Assembly: GCF_043555935.1 (NCBI RefSeq)
Contig: NZ_JBIGIB010000001.1
Location: forward strand, 496,001-560,000
Origin: Pelomonas baiyunensis
Lineage (GTDB): Bacteria > Pseudomonadota > Gammaproteobacteria > Burkholderiales > Burkholderiaceae_C
Direction of reading: 5' to 3'
Length of the DNA stretch: 64,000 nt
Positions 42,060 through 51,914 of the stretch are shown here, piece by piece. The notes under the pieces are model-generated. The model saw only the letters and a list, made by a program, of their open reading frames with translations. It searched no databases and had not been told where the DNA came from. The translations under genes and the position numbers were made by a program. Numbering within the stretch: position 1 is the first letter of the stretch; each line of letters begins with the position of its first letter.

Positions 42060-44057
42060 TTAGTTCTTGTGCAGACCCAGCTTCTCAAACAGCACGCGAT
42101 TTCTGCGTGCGGCGTCTTTCAGAAGCTTGTCGTAGGAAATGATTTCGACGTAGCCGTTGCCGCCCGTGAGCGTCTTGAAATAGCCTTCGCCATCAATCGA
42201 CTCGTGATAGTTCATGCGCATTTCTCGCTTGAGAGACGGTGTTAAATCCGCGATCAGATAGCCGAAAAACCGAATGCCGCGTGCGTTGATGGGCCTACCG
42301 TCCACATCATCGAGCTTGCTCTCCTGAATCTCGACAAAACGCTTGATGATTTGCTGTGCGGGGTCCGCTTGATAGTCATCGCGACCAGGGCGCTTGAACT
42401 CGATCACGACAATCGCACCTGTGGAGTCCTCTTCTTCCCGAACACCAATAGGGGTGTCGTAGAAGAAGGCGCAGATGTCGGGCTCCTTGCCGGACGTGTC
42501 CCCAAGGCCCTCAATCGAGTTCAGTTTTTTGTCTGAGGTGAGCAGCGTGTGATAGCAAAGCCGCTCGTCGATCACCCAAAGGTTCTGCTGCTCAAAGAAA
42601 ACATCCTTCGAAGTAGCCCCCATGGGGAAGAGCATCTTGTGCAAGACCCGTTCAAGCGGATATTTGTTGTCCGAGCGCCGCTTCTTGAGGCTCAGCGACA
42701 CCAAGTCAAGAATCGTCCGACGATGGGTGATGTACTTTGCAAGCTCAGCCTTGCCTAGCTCGTTGGCCTGCTCGGCAAGTATTTGGAAGCGCTCGGCATA
42801 CTGCTCAAACGATTCAGTTTCAAAGTAGGTGGCAGCGTGGCGCAAATCCTTGCGAACACTGTCTTCAACATCCCGTTTGACATGTAGGAGCGCTTCGTCC
42901 AGCTTCTCGTCCGACAAGCCAGGTTGAATCCTCTGCTCGATGATTTCTCGGTAGCGAGGATGCGTCAGCGCCCGGTATTCGGGTGCCTGCTCGACGAATT
43001 TTTCGATCTGGACGCGCTTTTCCTCATTGGTTGACTTCAGGTCGCCGGTGAGCAAGGGCCGCAATGCGCCCGTGATGCCCTGGTTCAAGGCACGGCGGGA
43101 GACGAGCGTCTGTTCCAGCTCGGGCTCGTCATCGCTCTGAAACGCAATGCGCGTGCGCTCCTGGTTGGCGTGATCGTCTAGATACTCCCCGGTGACCAGC
43201 ACGATGAGGGTGTACGGCGACTGCTCGTCATCCAGGAACTTCTCGGGAAGTTCAGGCAGCAGGTCTCGCAACTTGGTGGTGGTGACCTCTCGCCCGTTGG
43301 CGCACAGGTTCAGCTCATGGCGCGAGCGGCCATCACGGTGTCGATAGGCCTGCAAGGCGAACGTGTGGCCGGACACATCGAAGAACTGCTCCTCGATGTG
43401 CGCCAGCACCGTGGACTGGAACAACGCGTGCAGATCAATGGGCGCATGGCCCGGTGATTCCAGCGTCATCGGCGGGCAAGAGCGGGCCGCAAACCGAATC
43501 AGGAAATGCGCGATCACACGCTCGGCAATCGTCTCGGGCTGTGTGGGCCACCCGGCGCGGAACTTCTCGTCCATGCCGCGCAGAGAGGTCTGTGTGCCGC
43601 TTTTCTCGGCGACCTCGGATGTGACATCCGCGCCCTTCAGCTCATCTTCAATGCTGAAGTCGAACTCTCGCAGCAGGGCCTGACCCTCGCGCTTGAAGAC
43701 GCTGCGAATGCGGACTGACGAGAACACCTTCAGAAAGGTGAAGCGGCCGACACCTCGGCCACCCAGCTTCACCTTCGAAAGGGTGTGGGCCTCCTTGAAG
43801 GAGGCCAGGTTCTTGTCATTGAAGCCCACGCCATCGTCGATGACATCGAAGCCGTCAACGACCAGCGTTCCGTCTCCGGCCTGGTGGGCGAGGTCATTGG
43901 ACGCCACCAGCCGGATGCGGATTGAGTGGTTGATGAAGCCGTCCTGATGCTCTTCGATGGCATCAACAGCGTTGGAGATAGCCTCGTACAGAGGCATCAT
44001 GGCCTTGGCTTGGGAAAGCTCCAGCCGGTCTACCAGACCTTTGATGTTGGCTTGCAC
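42060..44057 (-). CDS. GHKL (Hsp90-like) ATPase with nuclease-like C-terminus
   Basis: A 665-residue protein. The N-terminus has a complete GHKL ATP-binding fold: N box EAISNAVDAIEE (25-36), G1 box IDDGVGFNDKN (73-83), G2 box LGGRGVGRFTFLK (98-110). A long helical middle follows, and near residue 540 GAIVVIEFKRPGRDDYQADPAQQI is a PD-(D/E)xK-like strand (E-x-K). MutL and Hsp90 share the ATPase fold, but this is neither. The GTG start at 44057 overlaps the AIPR stop (TAGTG), and mod begins 12 bases later, so it belongs to the array. Likely an ATP-gated DNA-acting effector or switch; function unknown. Confidence 0.82.
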   Translation of the reverse strand: MQANIKGLVDRLELSQAKAMMPLYEAISNAVDAIEEHQDGFINHSIRIRLVASNDLAHQAGDGTLVVDGFDVIDDGVGFNDKNLASFKEAHTLSKVKLGGRGVGRFTFLKVFSSVRIRSVFKREGQALLREFDFSIEDELKGADVTSEVAEKSGTQTSLRGMDEKFRAGWPTQPETIAERVIAHFLIRFAARSCPPMTLESPGHAPIDLHALFQSTVLAHIEEQFFDVSGHTFALQAYRHRDGRSRHELNLCANGREVTTTKLRDLLPELPEKFLDDEQSPYTLIVLVTGEYLDDHANQERTRIAFQSDDEPELEQTLVSRRALNQGITGALRPLLTGDLKSTNEEKRVQIEKFVEQAPEYRALTHPRYREIIEQRIQPGLSDEKLDEALLHVKRDVEDSVRKDLRHAATYFETESFEQYAERFQILAEQANELGKAELAKYITHRRTILDLVSLSLKKRRSDNKYPLERVLHKMLFPMGATSKDVFFEQQNLWVIDERLCYHTLLTSDKKLNSIEGLGDTSGKEPDICAFFYDTPIGVREEEDSTGAIVVIEFKRPGRDDYQADPAQQIIKRFVEIQESKLDDVDGRPINARGIRFFGYLIADLTPSLKREMRMNYHESIDGEGYFKTLTGGNGYVEIISYDKLLKDAARRNRVLFEKLGLHKN

Positions 44058-45823
44058 TATTGATTTCCCCCCTGGTTCTGCTGCGCCAAGGCCGCCATCA
44101 AGCGGCCCTTCACGGATCGACAGTCCGTTTTGTTCTCAAAGACGCTGCGCGCTTGCTTGTTCCACTGAATTGCTTGAACAACGGCAACCAAGCGATCTGC
44201 CACCGAGTCGATCTCGCGAGAGAGTGCTGTCAGTTCGTCCGCACTGAGATTCAACTCGGCTCCGTTGTGCAGTGGCAGCCGGATGAAGATCACGTGCAGC
44301 ACCATCCATGCGCCGTGGGCCAGAACCTCTCTGGCGGGCAGCGTGCCGGGCGGCAAATCTTGGGGATCGCCCTCAGCACTCGCACGATCTCGAACCTTGC
44401 CGATGACCGCGCGGCCGATCTGGGCAATGCGCCACATCTGCTTGGCGGTCAAAGAGTCAGCGAATAGCCGTTCGTAGGACTGGCGTAGCGGATCGGTTGC
44501 TGGCACAAGGCCCTCTCGTCCGAAGAGCCTCTTCTTGTCTGACTTTGCTGCGACCAGGTAGTCCTGCCAATCGTTCGTCGTGACAGTGCAGGCCAAAAAC
44601 GGGGCCAGTTCACGGGCGCTGAAGCTGGTTGGGGATGGTGGAGCATCGTCCTGACCATGCTTGACGATGTACTCGATCCCGGCCATCCGCAGCGTCTGCT
44701 GCCACATGGCTTGTCGCTCATCGAGGGCAGCGAAATCTTCCAAGTCCACCGCGTTTTGACGGTTCCGGGATTGCGTAACCCGGTCGCCAAAACCGTCTGG
44801 CGTGTTGTCCAGGCATACGAAAGTCGCCATCACCATGGCGGGATTCGCGTCGTAGTGGGCTATCGGCTCTTTGGCGATGGCCCCCACGGTCTGAGCACCG
44901 TTGATGATGGACAACCCTTGGACACGAAACCTCCCAGACTCGCGATGGGGGTCGCGAGGATGCTGCTCATTGATGGCCTCACAGAGGAACGTGACGCCAT
45001 TGTTGAAGTAGAAGAAGTGCTCCGCCTCCTGTTGCAGGGTCTCCGTCAGGCCAGCGTTGACGGTCGTCGTTCCCTTGAAGCGTCGGATGTTGCGGTCAAC
45101 CAGGCGGTCTTCGTACTGCACCCAAAGTTCTGCAAGCCGCTTGGCATCCATGCGGCCGTAGAACGCCCTGTAAGGCAGCTGGGTGTGCCCGAAGTCCTTC
45201 AGCTCGATGTCAGCCTCAATCGCTTGGGCTGAGATGCCGTCCAAATGCAGGTCGTGAAGGGTGGTGAGCCCGTAAGCATGGCAGCGCAGGAATCCGGGAT
45301 TCGGCCCGTTGAACGCACGCTCCAGGTCGGCAAAGATATCCCTTCGGTCATCGGACACTGCCGTGCCAGAGTAGGCGAGTACCACCTTGACCTTGCAGAC
45401 GCCGCTGTTCAAGGCATTGGTGATTGCGCCGCTGCGGTTCTGAAGTGCGTTGTTGAAGCGGTCCCAGCGTCCCTGGATGAGATCGGTGACGCCATCTCGA
45501 AACTTGGACACATCACCAAGTTCGGGCTCGCCGGAGCCGGACTCCTTGTACTTCGACTGGACAAGCCAGATGGTCTGATCGTTGGCCACGAATACCGAGT
45601 CGATGCCGTGGTCCAGGCCGCCATCAATGCTCGCGGCGACGGCCTCTGCCAAGGTCGCGCCAGCGGCTTCATGCAGTACGAACGCCGCAATCGCCTTGGA
45701 CAGGAAATTGCTGCGGCGGGACTCCGGGCTTGTGCCCGTCCCCGTGATGAGCGCTGCGTAGTCGGCGTCCAGCTTCTGGCACAGCAGGTCTAGTTCAAGC
45801 GGGCGAATGGGTGCTGTTGCCAT
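44057..45823 (-). CDS. AIPR-family abortive phage resistance protein
   Basis: A 588-residue AIPR (abortive infection phage resistance) protein. The family core is seen in EHFFYFNNGVTFLCEAINEQ and GLSIINGAQTVGAIAK (about residues 245-305), with RNRQNAVDLEDFAALDERQ next. The N-terminal 100 residues look like a restriction-type nuclease fold: GIDSVFVANDQTIWLVQSKYK (Asp75, Gln89-x-Lys91). ATG at 45823 is chosen; an in-frame TTG at 45838 is possible. The stop shares a base with the start of the GHKL ATPase gene, indicating that the two proteins work together. A 140-base gap separates it from the TrlF-like gene upstream. Confidence 0.85.
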   Translation of the reverse strand: MATAPIRPLELDLLCQKLDADYAALITGTGTSPESRRSNFLSKAIAAFVLHEAAGATLAEAVAASIDGGLDHGIDSVFVANDQTIWLVQSKYKESGSGEPELGDVSKFRDGVTDLIQGRWDRFNNALQNRSGAITNALNSGVCKVKVVLAYSGTAVSDDRRDIFADLERAFNGPNPGFLRCHAYGLTTLHDLHLDGISAQAIEADIELKDFGHTQLPYRAFYGRMDAKRLAELWVQYEDRLVDRNIRRFKGTTTVNAGLTETLQQEAEHFFYFNNGVTFLCEAINEQHPRDPHRESGRFRVQGLSIINGAQTVGAIAKEPIAHYDANPAMVMATFVCLDNTPDGFGDRVTQSRNRQNAVDLEDFAALDERQAMWQQTLRMAGIEYIVKHGQDDAPPSPTSFSARELAPFLACTVTTNDWQDYLVAAKSDKKRLFGREGLVPATDPLRQSYERLFADSLTAKQMWRIAQIGRAVIGKVRDRASAEGDPQDLPPGTLPAREVLAHGAWMVLHVIFIRLPLHNGAELNLSADELTALSREIDSVADRLVAVVQAIQWNKQARSVFENKTDCRSVKGRLMAALAQQNQGGNQ

Positions 45824-45963
45824 AAAGTCAACGCCCAATCAGTGACGAAGAATGCGCTGCTTCAACTCGTGCGCTCGCATCGCACGGTTGGACAAAGAGG
45901 CAATCTTGTCCTCTGGTACCAACGCTCGGCTTGGAAGTATTGGGGGCCTGCAGGAACAGCATG

Positions 45964-48900
45964 TCAGTGGTACTTCCCTGAGCGATTGTTGAATGCGGGC
46001 TTGGTGCCTTCCAGCACGGTCACGACGGCGCTGTTTAGCGCTGGGTTTTCCAATGAGCCGGCGACGTAATTGATGCTGCAGTTTGAGGCTCGGTCAAACG
46101 ATGCATGAATAATCTGCTCGGCGTCACAGACCACCGCCAGGTTCGGGTTATGAGTAACCATGATGATCTGGCGCTTCTCTTTGGCCTTAGATAGCACCGG
46201 AACCAAGAGACGGAACACAGTCTCGTTGTCCAGGTTTTCTTCGGGCTGGTCCAGGATGATGGGCGTCTTGCCGTTGTCCACCAGCAGATAGAAAATCAGC
46301 AAGAGTGCACCGCGCTGTCCGGGAGACAACTGCTCAATCTGCGTATCCTGGAAGAGCAGTGAATACCGCGGCTCAAGAAAATCGAGTCCGAAAATCAAGT
46401 CGTAGACCGAAACGGCCGATTGATCCTTCTTCAGCAGGCTGGCAATGCCGACCTCAGCGCCAGGCCCCTTGGCCGCCTGTTCGAGCGTTTCATGCAAGGC
46501 CTTCGCAAAGTCCAGGGCGCCTTGCTTGGTGTTTAAGTCGTGGCTATCAAACAGCTTCTTGACCGTCAACAGAGCCTCGTCTTGGCCACGCAGAACACCT
46601 GAGGTTTGTTTGATCAAAGAGAAGAGGCGTTCTGCGATGGCCTCGGCCGAAGCGGCCAGCGTCGCCTGGAACTGCAGCCGGTAGTCCTCACGGATCAAGT
46701 CATTCGCCTTGATCAAGTCTTGCACCGGCTTGAAGAGCTCTTCTCGCGCCTTCCTTTGGGCGTCCAAGGATTCAAAGATTTCGGCCGTCAGCTGAAGTCG
46801 CGCTGCTTGCAGTTCCACGCGCTTGGCAGGCAACTCTTTAATCTGGGCTAGTCTGGTTTCCAGGCCTACCTTGGTGTCCGGGTCAGTCGGCGTGCCAGTC
46901 AGAGCATCCAGCTTCTTGGTCCATTCTGCGAGCTGGTGTTGGTACGTTTCGAACTGCTGTTGACGGGCGTTGAGCTTGGTCGCGTGTACCTTCTTCTCTT
47001 CGTCGAGAGTCGCGAGGGCGCTGGCCAAAGTGCCAGCCTCGGTCTGCAAAGTTGACTGCTCTGCCGTGAGGGCAGTAGACCGTTCATCGAGCAAACTGGT
47101 CTTGATCTCCAGCTTAGCCACGTCGGCCCAGTTCAAGCCTGCAAGCTGGAGATCTTCAGCCACCTGTTGCTGGGCTTGCTCGTAGGCGCGTTGGAGTAGT
47201 CGCAGCTGCTCCCTTGCATTGGCTATCGCCTTCTGCTTCTTGGCGATTGAGGTGAGTTCTGACTGGATCTGCTGCGTGCGCTTGGTGGATGCTTCGATTC
47301 TTTGAGCCGTGGCCGCAAGCGCTTCGGCGGCTTCCTTCTGCTCGGGTTCCAGGGTTTCAGGCGGCGGGGCAACTTCCACCGGCTTGATCTTCTGGTGCTC
47401 GTCGATCTCGCGTGTCTTGACCAGCAGCTGGTCCGTCAGCTTCTTCTCCTCAATTGGCTGGAGCTGGTCTTCAATCCGAGCGATGGTGGCGTTGAGGGTC
47501 TTCAGCTCCTTGCGGAACTCCCCCAGTCGATTTCTCAGCGCTTGTTCTTGCTGTTCGGTGAGCTGATCGAAATCGAGCGCGCCAAGACGCATCTCCTCGC
47601 TGGTATGCGAGAAGATGACGGCTCGCAATTCCTTCTCAAACGCGTCTGACTTTCCAGAAACGTGATCGTTGCAGAGCTCCTCGAAGTAGTTCTGAGGGAT
47701 GTATCTGACCAGCTCCTGCTTGTCGTCTGTAGGAAGAATCTCCAGCGTTCGCGCCTCTGTGCTCTCGTCTTGCCACGTCAAGGTGCCTGTGAAATGACGT
47801 GCAGGATCTCCGCTCTTACCCAGGAAGCGGTCGCGCTTGAGGAAACTGAAGTGCTTTGCTTGCCGGGAGTGACCAAGGGTCGCAATCACATCAGCCAGGG
47901 CGCTCTTGCCGCTGCCTTTGTTTCCGATGATGGCAACAAGGTCAGGATTGAGCGGCAGATCGCAGCCGTGCAGCCAGTTGCCGATACCAGTCTTGGTGCC
48001 CGTCTTGGTGACTTCGATCGACTCGATGAAGTGAGTCTTGCTAGTCTCTACGGCCTGGAGCTTGGGTGGTTTTTCTCCAATGAACGACCGCTTGGCCGGT
48101 TCCAGGATCGCCTGCTTCAATCCATGGAAAGACAGGTCAGCTTTGATCCAGGTTTTTTTGCCTGAAGGGAAGTCGCCGTACCCACGGCGGTCGTTGTCGC
48201 CCGCGACGCCGACGAAACAGTGTGCATCGCTGCCGGAGACAACGAGCCTCGGGATGCTCTTGAGACCATGCTTGAAGTTGCCGATCCAAGCCTTGTTCTT
48301 CGGCGTTTCCTCGCAGAGGAATGCAGTTCTGAGCTCGGCATTGCGTGACTCGAAGATGGGAGACGACTCAAGGAGACCGAGGAAGTAGGCATAGTGGTCC
48401 TCCCACTTCACCTCTGTCAGGCCATCACTCGTGTCGAATGGCATGAAGCCGATGGCTTGTCCGTCGGGAACCTTCTTGATGGCGGCTTTGTAGCTGTCAG
48501 CCTTCACCTCTGCCAGCTTGTACCCAGCCATCAGGGCTTCTTTTTCGTCACTGTCTACGGCAGCCCTTTTGTGGCCCTTCTTCAAGAGCATGTCTTCAGC
48601 CGTGCCTCTCGCCAAGTCAACCAGAGACTCTTTGGAAACGGCCCTGTCCGTGCGTTCAAGCTTCAGGTCAGACAGGAACTCTCGCAGATGGTGGTCTGGG
48701 ATCGTCTCTGCGAAGATGACGTGTGCATTGAGGCGCTTGGTCGTCGGGGCGGAGAGTCGCAGCTCGATACCCGGAAATACGATCTTCTTCAGCGCGGGTG
48801 CGCCAGGTTCAGCCAGTCGGCGCTTGAGCGCGAACCATCCGTCAAACGTCCAGTAGTCCATGATCGCGAAGACGGCCGGCTCAGCGGCATTCATCGCTTC

Positions 48901-49047
48901 GATCATTTCGTCGATCAGCGTGCGGTTCTCAGGAGAGGACATGTCTCCGTCGAACTTCTTGCCGGTCCAGTGGAAGGACGCCGGTGTGTGCACGTGCAGA
49001 TCCCACTGGCGCCAGACTGAACCTCTGGCGATCTCCCTTTTTGACAT
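45964..49047 (-). CDS. PHP-domain/SMC-like ABC ATPase (TrlF-like)
   Basis: A 1027-residue two-part protein. Residues about 10-330 are a PHP metallo-phosphoesterase domain: WDLHVHTPASF (His18, His20), AIMDYWTFDGW, VFPGIELRLS and VVSGSDAHCF, all metal-binding motifs except that the second has Asp-Tyr rather than Asp-His. From about residue 370 it is an ABC ATPase with Walker A IIGNKGSGKSALADV, a long coiled coil (about 490-770), signature EQLSPGQRGALLL, Walker B PIILDQPEENLDN and switch MVTHNPN. This layout is that of TrlF-family proteins. ATG at 49047 shares a base with the stop of the SNF2 gene (TAATG). Likely a DNA- or RNA-end sensing nuclease; function unproven. Confidence 0.85.
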   Translation of the reverse strand: MSKREIARGSVWRQWDLHVHTPASFHWTGKKFDGDMSSPENRTLIDEMIEAMNAAEPAVFAIMDYWTFDGWFALKRRLAEPGAPALKKIVFPGIELRLSAPTTKRLNAHVIFAETIPDHHLREFLSDLKLERTDRAVSKESLVDLARGTAEDMLLKKGHKRAAVDSDEKEALMAGYKLAEVKADSYKAAIKKVPDGQAIGFMPFDTSDGLTEVKWEDHYAYFLGLLESSPIFESRNAELRTAFLCEETPKNKAWIGNFKHGLKSIPRLVVSGSDAHCFVGVAGDNDRRGYGDFPSGKKTWIKADLSFHGLKQAILEPAKRSFIGEKPPKLQAVETSKTHFIESIEVTKTGTKTGIGNWLHGCDLPLNPDLVAIIGNKGSGKSALADVIATLGHSRQAKHFSFLKRDRFLGKSGDPARHFTGTLTWQDESTEARTLEILPTDDKQELVRYIPQNYFEELCNDHVSGKSDAFEKELRAVIFSHTSEEMRLGALDFDQLTEQQEQALRNRLGEFRKELKTLNATIARIEDQLQPIEEKKLTDQLLVKTREIDEHQKIKPVEVAPPPETLEPEQKEAAEALAATAQRIEASTKRTQQIQSELTSIAKKQKAIANAREQLRLLQRAYEQAQQQVAEDLQLAGLNWADVAKLEIKTSLLDERSTALTAEQSTLQTEAGTLASALATLDEEKKVHATKLNARQQQFETYQHQLAEWTKKLDALTGTPTDPDTKVGLETRLAQIKELPAKRVELQAARLQLTAEIFESLDAQRKAREELFKPVQDLIKANDLIREDYRLQFQATLAASAEAIAERLFSLIKQTSGVLRGQDEALLTVKKLFDSHDLNTKQGALDFAKALHETLEQAAKGPGAEVGIASLLKKDQSAVSVYDLIFGLDFLEPRYSLLFQDTQIEQLSPGQRGALLLIFYLLVDNGKTPIILDQPEENLDNETVFRLLVPVLSKAKEKRQIIMVTHNPNLAVVCDAEQIIHASFDRASNCSINYVAGSLENPALNSAVVTVLEGTKPAFNNRSGKYH

Positions 49048-51914
49048 TAGATTAGCTCCCATTGAATACAGAAAAGGGGCTGCTCTTTGACTTGTTGTTT
49101 GAGCTGGCCTTCTAACTGACTGATGATGTCGTTGCGTTGGGCCTCGATTTCATCTTGTTTGTTGAAGAGTTCGCGACGCAGCTTCGTGCGCGTACTCTCA
49201 AGCTCACGTTGTTTCTTTTGCCACGACAACTTCTCGTCCAGCGTCGGCGCACTGGCTGCCGTACGCCGGACTTCTTTGATCTGCCGGTCGATCTCCTTGA
49301 TCTCCTGCTCGATGCCCAGCTTGAGGTCGTCGGCCCAGTCGTCCAGCTTCTGGACCTCTTGCTCGAAGTAGCCCAGATTGCGCTGGTTGATCTCACGCAA
49401 GATGTCCATCCTGCGGCCCAGACTGTCCTCGGTGAGTTCGGACACCGGCTCATTGCCATCGCACGGCCCTTCCATCTTCACGGGTAGGCGCAGGAGTTTC
49501 GACGGGTCGTCTTCGGCCAGCGGTGAACCGTCGACGGTGACGGCGGCCACGACAAGCCGCTCTTCCAAGTTGCCCAGCGCTTCCACTGCGATCAGGCTCA
49601 CGGACAGCCAACCAGACTTGCCGCGATAGTTCTTCAATGTGCTGATCTGCGTGCCGTAGGCGCCGTAGTCAAACAGCAGTTTGGCCATCGGCAGCTTTCG
49701 GGACTTGGCCTGGGTTGTTACCCACTCGGCGAGTGGATGCCCGATCCGATACAGATGCGATTCGCCTGATCTCCGGGGCAATTCGTACCGTCCCAGCTCG
49801 ACACCAGCAAGTGCGGAGCTTGGAAGTCGCTCTAGGACGAATCCTTCTTCATCGAATGTTGCGTGTCCCGCAAGCTCTGCTCGCGTCAAGTCCAGCAGCA
49901 TGCGCTCGTACTTGCTTCGTGCGGCGCTGCTGGCTTCCGCTCGTATACGCAGCTTGTCCTGTACCTCTTCATCGAAGTTCTCAAGCAGGATCTGCCGCGT
50001 TTTGACCATGGCTTCGTTGATCTCGCCGGACAGGTCGCGCTGCAGCTGCTCGAAGCTGGTCTTGATCTCCTCAGGATCGCGGCAGTTTTGGTAGATCTCT
50101 GCAATGCGGCGTTCGAAATCGACGCCCGACCCGATGGCGCCCAGAACTTCGTCGCTGGCACCAAACACGCCCTCGAAGAGTTGGAACTTTTGGTCCAGCA
50201 ACTCGTAGACGCGGGCGTCGGCTTCGTTGCTGCGGTCAACGAAGTTGACCACCACAACGTCAAACTTCTGTCCGTAACGATGGCAGCGACCGATGCGCTG
50301 TTCGATCCGTTGCGGGTTCCACGGCAGGTCAAAGTTGATCACCAGCGAGCAGAACTGGAGGTTGATGCCTTCAGCGCCTGCCTCGGTGGCAATCATCACC
50401 GTGCCACGCTCTTTGAAGTGCTCCACCAGGGCCGCGCGCGTGTCTGCCGTGCGCGAGCCGGTGATCTTGTCGGTGCCCTGGTGGCGCTTGATCCAGTCCG
50501 CGTAGACGGCCTGGGCACGGGCGTCGCTGTTCGTGCCGTTGAAGAGCACGATGCCTTCACCGTACGGCGTCTTCTCTAGAAGCGAGAGCAGGTACTCCTG
50601 AGTGCGCTTGGACTCTGTGAAGATGATGGCCTTCTTGGCTGCCCCCAGGCGGCCCAGCTCGGCGAACGCCTTGTCTAGGGCTGTCAGCAGCGCGGTGCCC
50701 TTGGCGTTCTCGCGGATGTTGGTTGCCAGGGTCTTGAAGTGCCGTAGCTCGGCAATCTCCTGTGCAACAGCGTCGCGCTGGGCCGCTGGCGATGCGTCTG
50801 TGGTCTCAGCGCTGCCATCCCACTCGTCTGCGGTTTCGTCGAGTGACTCGTAGTCGTCGTCGAGTACCTCCGCCAGATCAGGGACATCTGGGGATGCTTC
50901 GAGCTCGCCTTCGAGGCGCTTGGCCATTGTCTCCAGCGCGCCTGCGATTGCGTGCGTGGACGAGGCCAGTAGCTTCCACAGCACGAGTGAGATCAGCTGC
51001 CTCTGGCCCTCGGGCAGGGCTTTGAGGTTTGGGCGGCGCAGGTAGTCGGCCACCAGGTTGGAGAGTTCGCGCTCCTCGGTGGAAGGGGTGAACTCCTCCA
51101 CCATGGCACGCCGCGCCGTGTACGGAACGTACTGCTGCACCTGCCGGCGCAGCGTTCGCTTGCACACGGTCGCAAGTCTGGAGCGCAGCGCTGCAAAAGC
51201 CTGCTCACGGGGCTGCGCGGTGAACTGCGAGCGGAAGCTGTCGATGTCACCGAACACGCGGTCATCGATCATGCTGACAAGGCCGTACAGCTCCAGCAGC
51301 GAGTTCTGCAGAGGAGTGGCGGTCAGCAGCACCTTCGAGTGGACGTGCGCCAGCGCCTCTTTCAGCGTCTTGGCGATGACGTTGCTGGTCTTGTAGACAT
51401 TGCGCAGGCGGTGGGCTTCATCCAGAACCACCAGATCCCACTCGACGGCCTTGATGTCATCGGCCTTGGCCTTGGCGAACTGGTACGAGCAGATGACGGG
51501 GCCTGTTGCGCCTTGGAAGGGATTGCGGCGGTCTTGCTTGCGAAGGGTGTTGTAGCTCTTGGCTTCCAGCAGAACACTCTGCAGGTTGAACTTGTCTTGC
51601 AATTCCTGGTGCCATTGCTTGCGCAGGTTGGCGGGCACGATGATCAGGATGCGACGGCGGCGCTCAGCCCAGCGCTGGGAGATCACCAGCCCCGCCTCGA
51701 TGGTTTTGCCGAGCCCTACTTCGTCGGCCAGGATGACGCCGCGCGATAGTGGATTCGCACAGGCGAACAGGGCTGCCTCGACTTGATGGGGGTTGAGGTC
51801 AACTTGCGAGTCCACCAAGGTGGAGGCGAGCGACTCAACAGAGTCGCCCGCCGCGCGTCGGGTCAACAGCCAGGCGTAGTACAGGCTTTGATATGGCGTC
51901 AGCGTCTGTTGCAT
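49047..51914 (-). CDS. SNF2-family helicase/translocase (RapA/DrmD-like)
   Basis: A 955-residue SF2 translocase. Motif I is VILADEVGLGKTIEAGLV (about 60-77), motif II LVVLDEAHRL, motif III LLTATPLQN, and the second domain has AIIFTESKRTQEYL, MIATEAGAEGINLQ and RIEQRIGRCHRYGQ, all of the SNF2 type. An acidic insert (EVLDDDYESLDETADEWDG) lies between the lobes. The last 100 residues form a coiled coil. It resembles RapA and the DrmD helicases of DISARM. ATG at 51914 shares a base with the fic stop (TGATG), and its own stop overlaps the PHP/SMC-like gene. Confidence 0.9.
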   Translation of the reverse strand: MQQTLTPYQSLYYAWLLTRRAAGDSVESLASTLVDSQVDLNPHQVEAALFACANPLSRGVILADEVGLGKTIEAGLVISQRWAERRRRILIIVPANLRKQWHQELQDKFNLQSVLLEAKSYNTLRKQDRRNPFQGATGPVICSYQFAKAKADDIKAVEWDLVVLDEAHRLRNVYKTSNVIAKTLKEALAHVHSKVLLTATPLQNSLLELYGLVSMIDDRVFGDIDSFRSQFTAQPREQAFAALRSRLATVCKRTLRRQVQQYVPYTARRAMVEEFTPSTEERELSNLVADYLRRPNLKALPEGQRQLISLVLWKLLASSTHAIAGALETMAKRLEGELEASPDVPDLAEVLDDDYESLDETADEWDGSAETTDASPAAQRDAVAQEIAELRHFKTLATNIRENAKGTALLTALDKAFAELGRLGAAKKAIIFTESKRTQEYLLSLLEKTPYGEGIVLFNGTNSDARAQAVYADWIKRHQGTDKITGSRTADTRAALVEHFKERGTVMIATEAGAEGINLQFCSLVINFDLPWNPQRIEQRIGRCHRYGQKFDVVVVNFVDRSNEADARVYELLDQKFQLFEGVFGASDEVLGAIGSGVDFERRIAEIYQNCRDPEEIKTSFEQLQRDLSGEINEAMVKTRQILLENFDEEVQDKLRIRAEASSAARSKYERMLLDLTRAELAGHATFDEEGFVLERLPSSALAGVELGRYELPRRSGESHLYRIGHPLAEWVTTQAKSRKLPMAKLLFDYGAYGTQISTLKNYRGKSGWLSVSLIAVEALGNLEERLVVAAVTVDGSPLAEDDPSKLLRLPVKMEGPCDGNEPVSELTEDSLGRRMDILREINQRNLGYFEQEVQKLDDWADDLKLGIEQEIKEIDRQIKEVRRTAASAPTLDEKLSWQKKQRELESTRTKLRRELFNKQDEIEAQRNDIISQLEGQLKQQVKEQPLFCIQWELI

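Noticed and set aside
42060..44057. MutL or Hsp90 orthologue
   Set aside because: Only the GHKL ATP site is shared; the rest, the nuclease-like end and the neighbourhood differ from both.
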